A DNA stretch of 64,000 nt from Dryocosmus kuriphilus (lineage: Eukaryota; Arthropoda; Insecta; Hymenoptera; Cynipidae). The DNA lies in the NCBI GenBank assembly GCA_038277395.1, contig CM076189.1, forward strand, positions 238,702,653 through 238,766,652, in the 5' to 3' direction. The notes under the pieces were generated by a model. That model had not been told where the DNA came from and did no database searches. It saw nothing but the letters and a program-made list of their open reading frames with translations. Below are positions 29,930 to 39,527 of this stretch, in pieces. Within the stretch, counting starts at the first letter, position 1. Each line of letters starts with the position of its first letter. Both the position numbers and the translations under genes were made by a program.

Positions 29930-32900
29930 ATGAATTCCAACCAGTGTAAGAGACTTGTTCAATTGATGGACGAGGCATATGAACTCTTGCAAGAAAATGC
30001 CACATTCGAGGAAATTAACTTCTGGATTCGAGGCGGCACCCAGAACATCCGGCTGCTAAATAAAATTTTGAGAAGAGGAAAAAACCTTTCTCTAGGTGAA
30101 AAAAACAAGATTCTAGCTACGACGGGAATTATGAAAGCAAGGAACAGGAAATTTAAAAAATTGCAGAGAAGAGGATCAGGAATCAACGAAGCTGATGACA
30201 AGGAAAAAATCAGGTGGGAAGATATGGAGACAGCATTTAAAGCTCGAATTCGAACAGGTTTGGTAATCAATTTAATCCACAAGGATCTGAATAGCTTTCT
30301 AGATAACGCAAAGAAAATGATTAATGCTAGAATAAAAAACACACTAAAAATTATGGGGGGTTTAAAAGTCAATGTAATTTTAGCTGCAAAGTTCAGCACA
30401 TTAGAAGAGGGTAGGGAAATAGAGGAAATTAAATTCTTTAATACCAAAAATGAGGCTATTCTCGAATTTACAGATATTGGGGAATGGTTCGAAAGGAGTG
30501 TGAGAGAGAAACTGTTAGTTAAAGTTGAAGAGTTTCAGCAAAAAACATCTAATTGGAGATTAAAAGAAATTATTAACTTAAACGTAAATTTTAATAAATA
30601 TACACCCCTTTCAGCAGGATTCTCAACTTATATACAATTACCAAAATTTATAAAAGATAAAAGAGCAGTGGTAAATATTCAAAATAACGATCAGTTTTGT
30701 TTTCTATGGTCAGTAATAGCTGCTCTGTATCCAGCTAAATTTAATGGAGATCATACTAGTTCTTATCCACATTTCAACAGTAAAAATTTAAAGTATGATG
30801 AAATCAAATTTCCAATTAGCTTACATGACATTACAAAATTTGAAAAATTAAATAATTTGAGTATAAATGTTTATGGTGTAGAGTCCTATGAAAATTGTAA
30901 GAAGGAAGAAATTGTTCCGCTATATTTAAGCCAATTTCAATCTGACAAGCCAACAATTCACCTTCTTATGATTGAAAATACAGAAATTGATTTAGATGAC
31001 GAGGATTATATTGATGATAATGATATTGATCTTACCAGATGTAATACAGCTTACCATTTCGCATGGATCAAAGATTTATCTAGATTAGTAAAAACCCAAG
31101 TTACAAAATCACGTTGTCGAACCTGGTTCTGTGACAGATGTTTGTGTCATTTTAAATTTGAAAAGTCTTTTAATAATCATAAACTGGACTGCGAGAATAT
31201 GAATAAATGTAGAGCAATAATGCCAAGTGAAAAAAACAGAATATTAAAATTTAAAAATTATAGATATAAAGAAAAAGTTCCATTTTGTATTTACGCTGAT
31301 ATTGAGTGTTTATTAGAAAAAAATTCAAACATACAATCACCCAATTATCAAAAACATATACCAACAAGTGTAGCATTTTATTTACAATGTAATTATGATG
31401 ACTCATTGTCTGAGCTTACAGTTCATCGAGGGGAAGATTGTATAAAATGGTTTATGACAGAATTAAAACGAGTGTCTGATGAAGTAGATTCTCGTATAAA
31501 AAATATTATCCCAATGGACACTTTAACATTGCAACAAGAGCGAGAATTCCAAACGGCAAAACATTGTCACATTTGTGAAAAACCTTTTTCAAATGATTGT
31601 GAAATTAAACATCGCGATCATGATCATTTCACTGGTAAATATCGCGGTGCAAGTCATCCGGGGTGTAATATTAACTACAAAGACTCACATGTGATTCCTG
31701 TAGTTTTACACAACTTGTCTGGATATGATGCACATTTTATTATAAAAGACTTAGCTACAAGTTTCGAAGGTGGCATTCAATTATTACCGATTAACAAAGA
31801 AAAATATATATCTTTTACAAAACATGTGGAAGGCACAAATGTAAAGCTTCGATTTATTGACTCTTTTAGATTTATGCCTAGTAGTCTTGAAAAGCTGGCA
31901 TCATACCTAAATAATGATGAGAAAAAAATTACAAGAAAATACTGCAAAAATAATGACGAATTTAATTTATTGACAAGAAAAGGGGTTTTTCCTTATGATT
32001 ATATTGACTGTTGGCAAAAATTGCAGGAAAAACAATTACCACCGAGAGAAGCTTTTTATTCCAAATTAAATGATTCCGATATTTCAGAACAGGATTATCA
32101 ACATGCCTGTAAAGTATGGGAAACATTTAATTTGAAAACTTTGGGCGAATACTCTGACTTATATTTAAAAACAGATGTTTTACTTTTGGCTGGTATTTTT
32201 CAAAATTTTAGAAAAACTTGTTTTTCCACATACAACTTAGATCCATTACACTATTACACAGCACCGGGACTCGCTTTTGATGCAATGTTAAAATATAGCG
32301 GCATTGAGCTTGAATTGTTTACTGATGTAGAAAAGCTGTTATTTATTGAAAAAGGAATTCGAGGTGGAGTTTCCCAATGCTCAAACAGATATGCCAAAGC
32401 CAACAATAGATTTATGGGCTCAGATTTTAATCCAAATGAACCAGAATCTTATATTATGTATTTTGATATTAACAATCAATATGGCGCGGCTATGAGTGAA
32501 TTTTTGCCATATAAAGATTTTGAGTGGTTTGAAAATTTTGAAAAATGAACCAAACTTTTTCAATATTCCTGATGATTCATCAGAAGGTTATATTTTAGAG
32601 GTAGATCTAGAATATCCCGAGGAGATCCATGATTTACATAAAGACTTACCTTTATGTCCAGAGCACTTCATACCTCCCATCCTAAAATCCACAACACCCA
32701 AGTTAGTACCAAATTTGCTACCAAAGAAAAAATTATGTGATTCATTATAGAAATTTGAAACAGTATTTATCATTGGGAATGAAGCTGACAAAAATCCATA
32801 GAGTATTGCAATTTAAACAAAAACCATGGTTAAAAGATTACATTGACTTAAATACAAACTGTAGGAAAGCATCAAAAAATGAATTTGAGAAAAATTTTTA

Positions 32901-33728
32901 CAAATTAATGAACAATTCTGTTTTTGGTAAAACTATGGAAAATGTGAGAAAGACAAAGATGTAAGGCTTGTAACAAAATGGGAGGGGAGGTATGGAGCGA
33001 AAAATTTAATCGCTAAACCAAATTTCCATAGCTGCACCATATTCGGCGAAGAAATGGTTATCATTGAAATGGATAAAACAAAAATTAATTTCAATAAACC
33101 AATTTATACAGGATTCACGATTCTTGATCTATCAAAAATAATAATTTATGATTTCCACTATAATTACATTCAGAACACGTTTGGTAATGATGCAAAATTA
33201 TTGTATACAGACACAGATAGTTTAATATATCAATTCGCAGTTCCCAACGTTTACGATTATATTAAAAGAGATTCACACAAATTTGATACTTCGGACTATT
33301 CCCCAAATAATGTTTACGGAATACGCCTTCTGAATAAAAAAGTATTGGGTTTGATGAAGGATGAACTTAATGGGAAAATAGTAACAGAATTTGTTGGTTT
33401 GAGAGCAAAATTATATGCATACAAAGTTTTGGGTGAAGAGGGGGAGAAAAAGAAGGCTAAAGGTGTAAAAGGTTCTACTTTAAGAACAATAACATTCGAG
33501 GACTATAAGCACTCTCTCATATCTTGCCAAACCCTGATCCGAACTCAAAATCTAATCCGGAGTAGAAAACATGAAGTGCAATCTATTAAACAGGACAAGA
33601 TTGCACTTAGTTGGTATGATGATAAGCGTATTCTGATGCCCGGTCAAACTGGGACTCTTCCATGGGGTTATAAAAATAAAACGTACGAACCCATGGAAGT
33701 GGACGATAATGTACAAATAAATGTATAG
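29930..33728 (+). pseudogene. polB: Polinton 2 protein-primed DNA polymerase B, three indels
   Basis: The first 872 codons are open (29930-32548): a divergent N-terminal region, exonuclease motif 'YADIECLL' (about 31290), the Cys/His insertion 'CHICEKPF' with 'HRDHDHFTGKYRG' (about 31565-31650), and palm motif A 'YFDINNQYGAAM' (about 32460). Frame then changes near 32540, 32745 and 32965. The C-terminal pieces carry 'NNSVFGKTMENVRK' and the motif C 'YTDTDSLIY' (about 33208), ending at 33728. All catalytic motifs remain, so only a few small indels separate it from an open gene: decay is recent, or some breaks are sequencing or assembly errors. The total length of about 1,265 codons is normal for the family. 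Confidence 0.92.
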
Positions 33729-34411
33729 TTTTTGTATTATAAAAATTGTATAGACACATTTGAGACACCGAGGTTCTTATTGTATTATATTTAGTTATTA
33801 TTATAAGGCGGCAAGTGAAGCGAAGAAAGCGCTGTGGGTGTGTGTGTGTATGTGATGTAAATATGTGAGTGGAAGAATGAGAGTTGAATTCATATGTATG
33901 TAAAGTAGGCAAAAAATAGAATTTTGTAAAAAATACAATCAGTTTGAAAATAAAAAATGAAAAAGATTATTTTTATTATTAAAATCAAAATTGCTGTCTT
34001 TTTTATTTAATGCAACCTGAAAATCATTTCAAATAAACTCATCGGCTTTAATTTTAGCCTAAGAGTTCAATGCAGTTCATTTTTTCTCGACAGCAATCAG
34101 ATGTAACCTGATCCATTCGTAATCTGCCGCTCAAGTGTCGACCAGCCGGAGAAGTCAAGGATTTTTTTCATACGAGAAACTTCAATGCTATCAATGTTTC
34201 TTGACCTACAGCAACTTCTACTCGCAGTTACTATTATAAGGGGTGAAAGAAACTCTAAATAAAAAACGTCAATTTCGTTTCAATTTCTTTTTATTTATTT
34301 CATACCAAATCAGTACATTAATCTTAAAAAATCAAGTCGTCTATAATTAAAGTATATATATATATGATTTTCTTATCTCTATAACTTAAAAGCTATTCTA
34401 GAAAAACTTCT
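33729..34411. other. Intergenic, polB 3' flank
   Basis: AT-rich DNA where the plus-strand polB and minus-strand chimera 3' ends converge. It includes a TG-rich stretch (about 33835-33860) and a possible decayed coding remnant around 34080-34180 on the minus strand that I could not identify. No repeat array was seen here, unlike the equivalent spot in Polinton 1. Confidence 0.5.
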
Positions 34412-34894
34412 CTAAGACATCCAGTTTTTCAATAAAATTACATTTTCAATTGCGCAATTAAAATAACTTTTCTTATACATATGATGATGATGATGTGTAC
34501 ATTCAATATCATTAATTAAAAATATTTCACGCAGTACACGTAGCGATGGACAGTTCAAATCATACATATCAACAATTTCAGTTGACATTTTTACAAATTG
34601 TTTCAGCCAATTCTTTTTCTCTAATCCTTTAACATAAATTTTTGTTGCTAAAACATTCTGCAGATAGCGCTGTATGTCATTTATCTCATAACTACCCGTA
34701 GGTATAGTGTACTCTTTATTATTCACATAAAATTTATTTTGACCAACATCCACGTTTGGAATTGAATTAAAGGTTAGAAATTCAACAAGACCGAGCGCAT
34801 AACTTTTGTAAGGAGACAATTCAATCGGCGGAAAATAGTTCGTCTCCAGAATTGAAGAAGTTCCCGATAATGTTAGTGTCAATGAATCATCCAT
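34412..34894 (-). CDS. Chimeric frame: minor capsid N-terminus fused to accessory-protein C-terminus
   Basis: A 160-codon frame. Residues 1 to about 110 ('MDDSLTLTLSGTSSILETN', 'KSYALGLVEFLTFNSIPNV', 'YTIPTGSYEINDIQRYLQN') match the Polinton 1 minor capsid N-terminus. The rest, from 'IYVKGLEKKNWLKQF' through 'LNCPSLRVL' to 'NCAIENVILLKNWMS', matches the C-terminal part of the accessory protein, which in intact elements lies beyond the major capsid gene. A deletion of roughly 2 kb joining the two genes in frame explains this and removes the whole major capsid gene. A His run ('CTHHHHHMYK') comes from an ATG/CAT repeat. A capsid role is unlikely. TATATAAG (34947-34940) and CAGT (34916) lie upstream. 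Confidence 0.75.
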   Translation of the reverse strand: MDDSLTLTLSGTSSILETNYFPPIELSPYKSYALGLVEFLTFNSIPNVDVGQNKFYVNNKEYTIPTGSYEINDIQRYLQNVLATKIYVKGLEKKNWLKQFVKMSTEIVDMYDLNCPSLRVLREIFLINDIECTHHHHHMYKKSYFNCAIENVILLKNWMS

Positions 34895-34912
34895 GTTGAT
34901 GGCTAGCCTTAC

Positions 34913-34947
34913 ACTGACTTGATATTACATATTTCAACACTTATATA
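34913..34947 (-). promoter_or_regulatory. Promoter of the capsid/accessory chimera
   Basis: Minus strand TATATAAG (34947-34940) with CAGT starting at 34916, 31 nt apart. Equivalent to the minor-capsid promoter of Polinton 1. Confidence 0.6.
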
Positions 34948-34951
34948 GATT

Positions 34952-35350
34952 TTACATACTTTTAGATTTTAATTGATTACACAGAAATTGTAAACATAAA
35001 TGGCCAGAAACGAATGTATCATAATTTTGATATCTGTTATAATTATACTTTATGCTACCAACACCGAGGTACTTAAAGAGATCCAAAGGTGGTCGAAGAT
35101 TACCAAAGCTATCAAAATAAATTACTTTATTGTTAATCTTTTTATAGGCACACCAGTGTGTTCCTGGTCCTTTTTTATCATCAAGGTTAACAATAGCACT
35201 TTCATATTTACGTGATCCACCTTCTGGCAATCCATTTCGCATAAAAACACCTCGAAAATGTGGTATTTTTAAAGATTTCGCGAATTTAAGTAAATCTGCA
35301 TCAGTCAATGCTCGATGAGGTAGCTTCAATTTAAGTTTTTTGACTTGCAT
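34952..35350 (-). CDS. Adenovirus-type cysteine protease (maturation protease), open
   Basis: A frame of 132 codons starting 'MQVKKLKLKLPHRALTDAD'. Catalytic motifs in order: 'GPGTHWCAYKK' (His, about residue 72), 'VIYFDSFGNLRPP' (Asp, about residue 86) and 'SGHLCLQFL' (Cys, about residue 122). The length and triad order fit the small adenain-like proteases known from Polintons, adenoviruses and related viruses, which process capsid precursors. Its start lies within the last codons of the PLA2 gene (25-nt overlap). All triad residues are present, unlike Polinton 1. In this element its usual substrates are missing or truncated. Confidence 0.88.
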   Translation of the reverse strand: MQVKKLKLKLPHRALTDADLLKFAKSLKIPHFRGVFMRNGLPEGGSRKYESAIVNLDDKKGPGTHWCAYKKINNKVIYFDSFGNLRPPLDLFKYLGVGSIKYNYNRYQNYDTFVSGHLCLQFLCNQLKSKSM

Positions 35351-36201
35351 TTAAGTCCTGCCCCTTTGACCTGAAGTCCTAGTCCTTGTTTATATGGTTT
35401 TAAATAAAGACCTTGTCCCAAAGCAATGGCTTCCATCGTTTCATTATGACGTTTACTCTCTGCAAGTTGATGTTTTGCAGAATTTGCATCATTCACAGCT
35501 TTTGCTATACCAGCCGCTCCACCTGCTAGTGCTCCAGTTGCACTCAGACCCGCAAAAATGGGTATTAAAAAGGGTAGAAAACCACCCACCTTAGTTGGAA
35601 CAGGTAGAATACGAGGCTTATTAATTTTCCTCTTTCCGCAAGCTCTTTTTACAGCATTGCGTGCACCTCTTAATGCAGACTTGATTACAGTTTGTGCATC
35701 ATTACTCGAAATCATTGATTTTTTAGCTGCCATAACGATTTTTCTTAGTGTGGTAGCAGGCTTTTTTTTATTCTTGAGACCCATGCCAAACTTAGATTTA
35801 ATTTTCATAGTGTTTGCTATTCCCCAAGCACCTGCTTTTTCAAATATACCCGCGTCTTTAGCATGAACACGCTCCCAAGCTTTTTCAGCTAGTGCTCTAT
35901 CAGCTACGTTTCTAGCCTCAAGGTTCTCCCTATTTTGTGAATAAGCAATATCGTGATCTTTGCAAGCTGCATCCAGTGGATTGATTCCTGGATCACCTCG
36001 CGCTAATCGTTTTGCTAGCTTAGTACCTGGTCCACAGTACTGGTAACCAGGCAAGTGCAACTCAAATGGCAAGTTGTTGATGATTTTGTTGACTAAGCCT
36101 CTTCCACGTCTTGTCTGCTTCACAGCTTCTTTACGACTGACTCTTTTTCGTTCATGAACGATCATATCTGTTTGAGAGATGCTTTCAGACTGAAGATTCA
36201 A
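35326..36201 (-). CDS. PLA2-domain / hydrophobic minor virion protein, open (291 aa)
   Basis: A basic N-terminus ('MIVHERKRVSRKEAVKQTR') precedes a parvovirus VP1-like phospholipase A2 domain at about residues 37-95: calcium loop 'YQYCGPGTKL' and catalytic His-Asp in 'LDAACKDHDIAYS'. The central part is Lys/Ala-rich. Near residue 200 is a hydrophobic segment, 'GGFLPFLIPIFAGLSATGAL', followed by 'GGAAGIAKAVNDANSAK', resembling membrane-active minor capsid proteins. Related adintovirus/Polinton genes with this architecture are known to me from memory. Inferred role: internal virion protein released for membrane penetration. Here the HD pair is intact. It is transcribed from the minus half of the divergent promoter at 36189-36239. 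Confidence 0.87.
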   Translation of the reverse strand: MNLQSESISQTDMIVHERKRVSRKEAVKQTRRGRGLVNKIINNLPFELHLPGYQYCGPGTKLAKRLARGDPGINPLDAACKDHDIAYSQNRENLEARNVADRALAEKAWERVHAKDAGIFEKAGAWGIANTMKIKSKFGMGLKNKKKPATTLRKIVMAAKKSMISSNDAQTVIKSALRGARNAVKRACGKRKINKPRILPVPTKVGGFLPFLIPIFAGLSATGALAGGAAGIAKAVNDANSAKHQLAESKRHNETMEAIALGQGLYLKPYKQGLGLQVKGAGLKCKSKNLN

Positions 36202-36239
36202 CCTATATAAGCAGTATATTTATAGCTTATCCAATCAGT
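36189..36239. promoter_or_regulatory. Overlapping divergent core promoters, PLA2 gene (-) and ATPase (+)
   Basis: Plus: TATATAAG at 36204-36211 and CAGT at 36236 (32 nt). Minus: TATAAATA at 36224-36217 and CAGT starting at 36192 (32 nt). This is the same interleaved layout as 19969-20017, although the surrounding block is inverted relative to polymerase B. Confidence 0.78.
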
Positions 36240-36249
36240 CATAGTCAAG

Positions 36250-36945
36250 ATGCAGTTTGAAGCACAACCAGTGAAATTACCAGTTGAGAATTTTGATTCG
36301 CTAGTTGAAAATGAGAAAAAGAAAGAACGGCATGGACATTTAATACCAAATAGTGTACGAGCAATATTCTGTGGACCCTCCAACTGTGGAAAGACAAATG
36401 CTTTGCTCACACTATTAATACATCCAAATGGATTAAGATTTGAAAATGTTTATGTATACTCGAAATCGTTAAATCAACCGAAATACAAATTCTTGGAAAA
36501 AGTTCTTCAGTCCGTAGATGGCGTTGAGTACTATCCTTTCAATGAACATGAGGATGTGGTGATACCAAGTGAAGCACGGCCTAACTCAATAATGGTATTT
36601 GATGACGTAGCATGTGAGAAGCAGGACAATATAAAAGCATTTTTTTCTATGGGTAGACACAGGGATGTTGATTGTTTCTACTTAAGTCAAACATATGCCC
36701 GTATTCCTAAACATCTTGTACGTGATAATGTTAATTTACTAGTACTATTTAAACAAGATGAGATGAATCTGAAGCATATATATGACGATCATGTTAATAC
36801 TGATATGCCTTTTTTACAATTTAAGGATATGTGTCTAGCTTGCTGGTGTGATAAGTATGGGTTCGTTGTAATTGATAAAGATAGAAATATTAATCAAGGC
36901 AGATATAGAAAGGGTTTTGATTGTTTTGTAAGTCTAGAAAAATGA
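36250..36945 (+). CDS. Packaging ATPase (FtsK/HerA-type, A32-like), open
   Basis: An intact 231-codon frame. Walker A 'GPSNCGKT' is at residues 42-49 and Walker B 'NSIMVFDDVA' has its acidic pair at residues 118-119. A conserved 'LSQTYARIPKHLVRDNVNLL' follows, the sensor/arginine-finger-like region. The size and motifs match the genome-packaging ATPases of Polintons and related dsDNA viruses, which pump DNA into preformed capsids. The ATG at 36250 lies 14 nt after the initiator of the divergent promoter. It is nearly collinear with the broken Polinton 1 copy (19265-19958). Confidence 0.93.
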   Translation: MQFEAQPVKLPVENFDSLVENEKKKERHGHLIPNSVRAIFCGPSNCGKTNALLTLLIHPNGLRFENVYVYSKSLNQPKYKFLEKVLQSVDGVEYYPFNEHEDVVIPSEARPNSIMVFDDVACEKQDNIKAFFSMGRHRDVDCFYLSQTYARIPKHLVRDNVNLLVLFKQDEMNLKHIYDDHVNTDMPFLQFKDMCLACWCDKYGFVVIDKDRNINQGRYRKGFDCFVSLEK

Positions 36946-36979
36946 TATATACATATGTAATACCCAAATTAGAAACAGT
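36946..36979 (+). promoter_or_regulatory. Core promoter of the 334-aa gene
   Basis: TATATACA at 36946-36953 and CAGT at 36976 (30 nt apart). It overlaps the end of the ATPase gene (stop at 36943-36945) and precedes the ATG at 37006. Confidence 0.6.
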
Positions 36980-37005
36980 CATACTTTAGACGTTGTTGTA
37001 TCAAC

Positions 37006-38010
37006 ATGTCTTCACATGAGGAGAATTTTCATAAGCAAAAAAATATTTTACATCAAATTGCTAAAGCTAGTGAAACAATTCGACGAAAACATAGGCTAAT
37101 GAAGTTGGGCAAGGAAACGGTTGAACAGGCATTGAGTGATACTTTCAAACCTATCGTTAATCCACTTGAAAAAATTGTGGGTGGTCTTGAGAAAAGAAAA
37201 AGAAAAAAAGTTGAACAAATTAAAAAAGAGGAATTAAAGAGTGAAGAAAATATTGCTGATGAGGATGATGATGATGAGTTGTCATTTAAATCTGTTTATG
37301 ATGAAGAAGGAAATGAGGGAGAAGGTTCCAGTAATTTAGAGTTGTCAGCTCACAGTACAGCGAAAAATAATTCAAACGAGTCTTCCACTTTATGGGGTGA
37401 TGTTGATGATGATACAAACAAATATCTCATATTGTTAGGTGAAAGAAATAAAGATCTCGATAATGTATACGGCGTAAGAAAATTAATGAAGGATAGATTA
37501 ATGATTGGAGATTCTCCGATAAATTTCAGTTATGATCATATTTATGTGGGTAATTTGAATTTTCCTAAAAGTAAAGGTTTGCTTGAGCTTTTATTTAAAA
37601 AAGTACCTGAAGAGTCCTCTATAAGTTCTGATGATCAGAGAAATTATCAAAAAATTATTATTGCGACAAATGCCTATAAAAAGAATTATAAACCAGATGG
37701 TGCCATTCGTGATAGTAAAGGTTTTAAATATAAAAACTTTATAGAAAAATTAATTCCCACATCACCATCAAAAAAAAGTAGGGAAAGACGAAGTAAAAAC
37801 CGAAATTCAACAGGTCAAGGTATAATAATACCACAGCATATGACTGCTAGAGAGGGAACTCAATGGGATTACGTTTACTGGGATGACCCTAATGAATTGG
37901 TAGATCGACTGCGTTTACTTGTGGCGTCTCAAGCAGCGGGCAATCCAAGTCACACAAATGAAATTATATCGATTATTGAAGAACTAAGAGAAGCTGAAAT
38001 TATATATTAA
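37006..38010 (+). CDS. Conserved Polinton protein of unknown function, open (334 aa)
   Basis: N-terminus 'QIAKASETIRRKHRLMKLG' and 'TFKPIVNPLEKIV' (basic, helical), then a long acidic, low-complexity linker (residues 75-135, including 'ADEDDDDELSFKSVYDEEG'). A compact domain with 'VYGVRKLMKDRLMIGD' and 'SKGLLELLFKKVPEES' follows, then a basic patch 'SKKSRERRSKNRNSTG', and a highly conserved tail 'DYVYWDDPNELVDRLRLLV' and 'IEELREAEIIY'. I recognise it as recurrent in Polintons but know no function. Its place between ATPase and fibre-like gene, in both elements, suggests a virion or packaging component. It could instead be a DNA-binding core protein, given the basic patches. Confidence 0.75.
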   Translation: MSSHEENFHKQKNILHQIAKASETIRRKHRLMKLGKETVEQALSDTFKPIVNPLEKIVGGLEKRKRKKVEQIKKEELKSEENIADEDDDDELSFKSVYDEEGNEGEGSSNLELSAHSTAKNNSNESSTLWGDVDDDTNKYLILLGERNKDLDNVYGVRKLMKDRLMIGDSPINFSYDHIYVGNLNFPKSKGLLELLFKKVPEESSISSDDQRNYQKIIIATNAYKKNYKPDGAIRDSKGFKYKNFIEKLIPTSPSKKSRERRSKNRNSTGQGIIIPQHMTAREGTQWDYVYWDDPNELVDRLRLLVASQAAGNPSHTNEIISIIEELREAEIIY

Positions 38011-38043
38011 TGAATGTTTTGTAAGATTTCCAACATTTGCAAG

Positions 38044-38475
38044 ATGAGTCTGGATGTGTTTGGACGTTATTCTAAGCAAGCAAAGACTGCAAATCGTGGT
38101 CCTCCTGGAATGGGCTTCAAAGTCACACCTAATGGAAATTATGATATCCAAAACAAAAAGCTGTGCAATGTAGCTGATGCGCAAGATTTAAATGATGCCG
38201 TAAATTTAAATATAGCATAGCATATACTACAGCAAGAAATTCGGACTATCTATGATGTTATATCTTCTTTGCGAACTGAAGTTGTTAATAATACTATGTT
38301 GATTGAATCTCTGGAAACTTCAACAAATAGGAGTTTTGAAAATATTAAAATTGATGCTGAAACCGCTCAAAAACTAGTGTTTCGAAATTCAGAGCTCATT
38401 ACTCAATTGGATGCTAGACTGAACACATATAAATATGGACTTGGGGAAACTGCAGTTGGTGAAAGAGCTGCATAA
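38044..38475 (+). pseudogene. Fibre-like protein of Polinton 2, one in-frame TAG
   Basis: The frame begins 'MSLDVFGRYSKQAKTANRG', with the collagen-like 'RGPPGMGFKV' and 'GNYDIQNKKLCNVAD'. It reaches TAG at 38218-38220 after 'LNDAVNLNIA' and continues in the same frame through a helical part to 'SELITQLDARLNTYKYGLGE', ending at 38475. Only this one stop separates it from an open gene homologous to 17859-18287. The last 41 nt overlap the integrase start. Inferred role as for the Polinton 1 copy: a spike or fibre on the virion. Confidence 0.72.
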
Positions 38476-39364
38476 ACCGGCTAGAAGAAATTACCGACGT
38501 AGGCATGTTGACATCCGTGGTATTGATGAAACCTGGCAAGCTGATCTTGTAGAAATGCAACTGTACGAGAGAGACAACAAAGGATACAAATACATCTTAA
38601 CTGTAATTGATATATTTTCAAAATTTGCTTGGGCTCTTCCTGTAAAATCCAAGAAGGGTGAAGATGTAACTGCAGCCATGAAATCTGTACTCAACAAAGG
38701 ACGTGTACCAAAAAATTTACATGTTGATAGAGGCAAAGAATTTTACAATACTCATTTTGAAAATCTTATGAAGCGATATAGTATAAATTTGTACTCTACA
38801 TTCAGTAATTTAAAAGCATCAATTTGCGAGCGATTTAATCGTACTTTAAAAAATAAAATGTGGATGCAATTTAGCTTGCAAGGAAATTATAAGTGGTTAG
38901 ATATTTTGAAAGATTTACTCTCATCTTACAACGATACTAAACATCGCACTATTGGAATAAAACCAAAAGACGTTACTAAACAAAATGAGAAAAAATTGTT
39001 GTTTAATGTATACAAAAATTATCATGTGAAACAAGTGGCGGAGAAAACGAAATTTAATGTTGGAAATAAAGTTCGTATAAGTAAGTTTAAGCATGTTTTC
39101 GAGAAAGGTTATACACCAAACTGGACCACTGAAATATTTACTGTAAGTAATATCAAGAATACTGAACCAGCAACGTATTTGCTTATGGATTATCAAGATA
39201 AACCTATTTTAGGCAGTTTCTATGAACATGAACTTGCAAAAGTTAGACATCCAGACATTTATCTTGTTGAAAAAGTACTCAAGAAACGTGAAAATAAGCT
39301 ATTTGTAAAATGGTTAGGATTTGATGACTCTCACAATAGTTGGATAGATAAATCTACTTTATAA
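38435..39364 (+). CDS. int: Retrovirus-like integrase (rve) with C-terminal chromodomain, open (309 aa)
   Basis: The frame is complete. Catalytic triad: Asp37 in 'TWQADLVEM', Asp98 in 'LHVDRGKEF' and Glu132 in 'SICERFNRTLKNKMW' (33 residues between the last two). An SH3-like stretch, 'FEKGYTPNWTTEIFTVSNI', follows. A chromodomain at the end contains 'YLVEKVLKKRENKLFVKWLG', which in related elements is thought to guide insertion to marked chromatin. The zinc-binding N-terminal domain of retroviral integrases is absent or very short. Function: joining linear Polinton DNA to the target with a 6-bp stagger, consistent with AATGCG repeats. The start codon overlaps the fibre-like gene by 41 nt. Confidence 0.95.
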   Translation: MDLGKLQLVKELHKPARRNYRRRHVDIRGIDETWQADLVEMQLYERDNKGYKYILTVIDIFSKFAWALPVKSKKGEDVTAAMKSVLNKGRVPKNLHVDRGKEFYNTHFENLMKRYSINLYSTFSNLKASICERFNRTLKNKMWMQFSLQGNYKWLDILKDLLSSYNDTKHRTIGIKPKDVTKQNEKKLLFNVYKNYHVKQVAEKTKFNVGNKVRISKFKHVFEKGYTPNWTTEIFTVSNIKNTEPATYLLMDYQDKPILGSFYEHELAKVRHPDIYLVEKVLKKRENKLFVKWLGFDDSHNSWIDKSTL

Positions 39365-39527
39365 GCCTCAATGTATTAATTTAAGTGTTTTTAAATAAAG
39401 TATTACTATTTCAAACATACTGTTTTTTACTTACACACGAATCCTTAACCTAGTAAATGAAAAGCAGAATTTGGGTTAACTTATGTTTATTTAAACTTTC
39501 ACATTGTTAAAATACATGGTTTTTCTC
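39365..39527. other. Convergent 3' flanks of integrase and the 238-aa gene
   Basis: Short AT-rich spacer with 'aataaa'-type signals for both strands (for example 39396 on plus). No gene. Confidence 0.5.
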
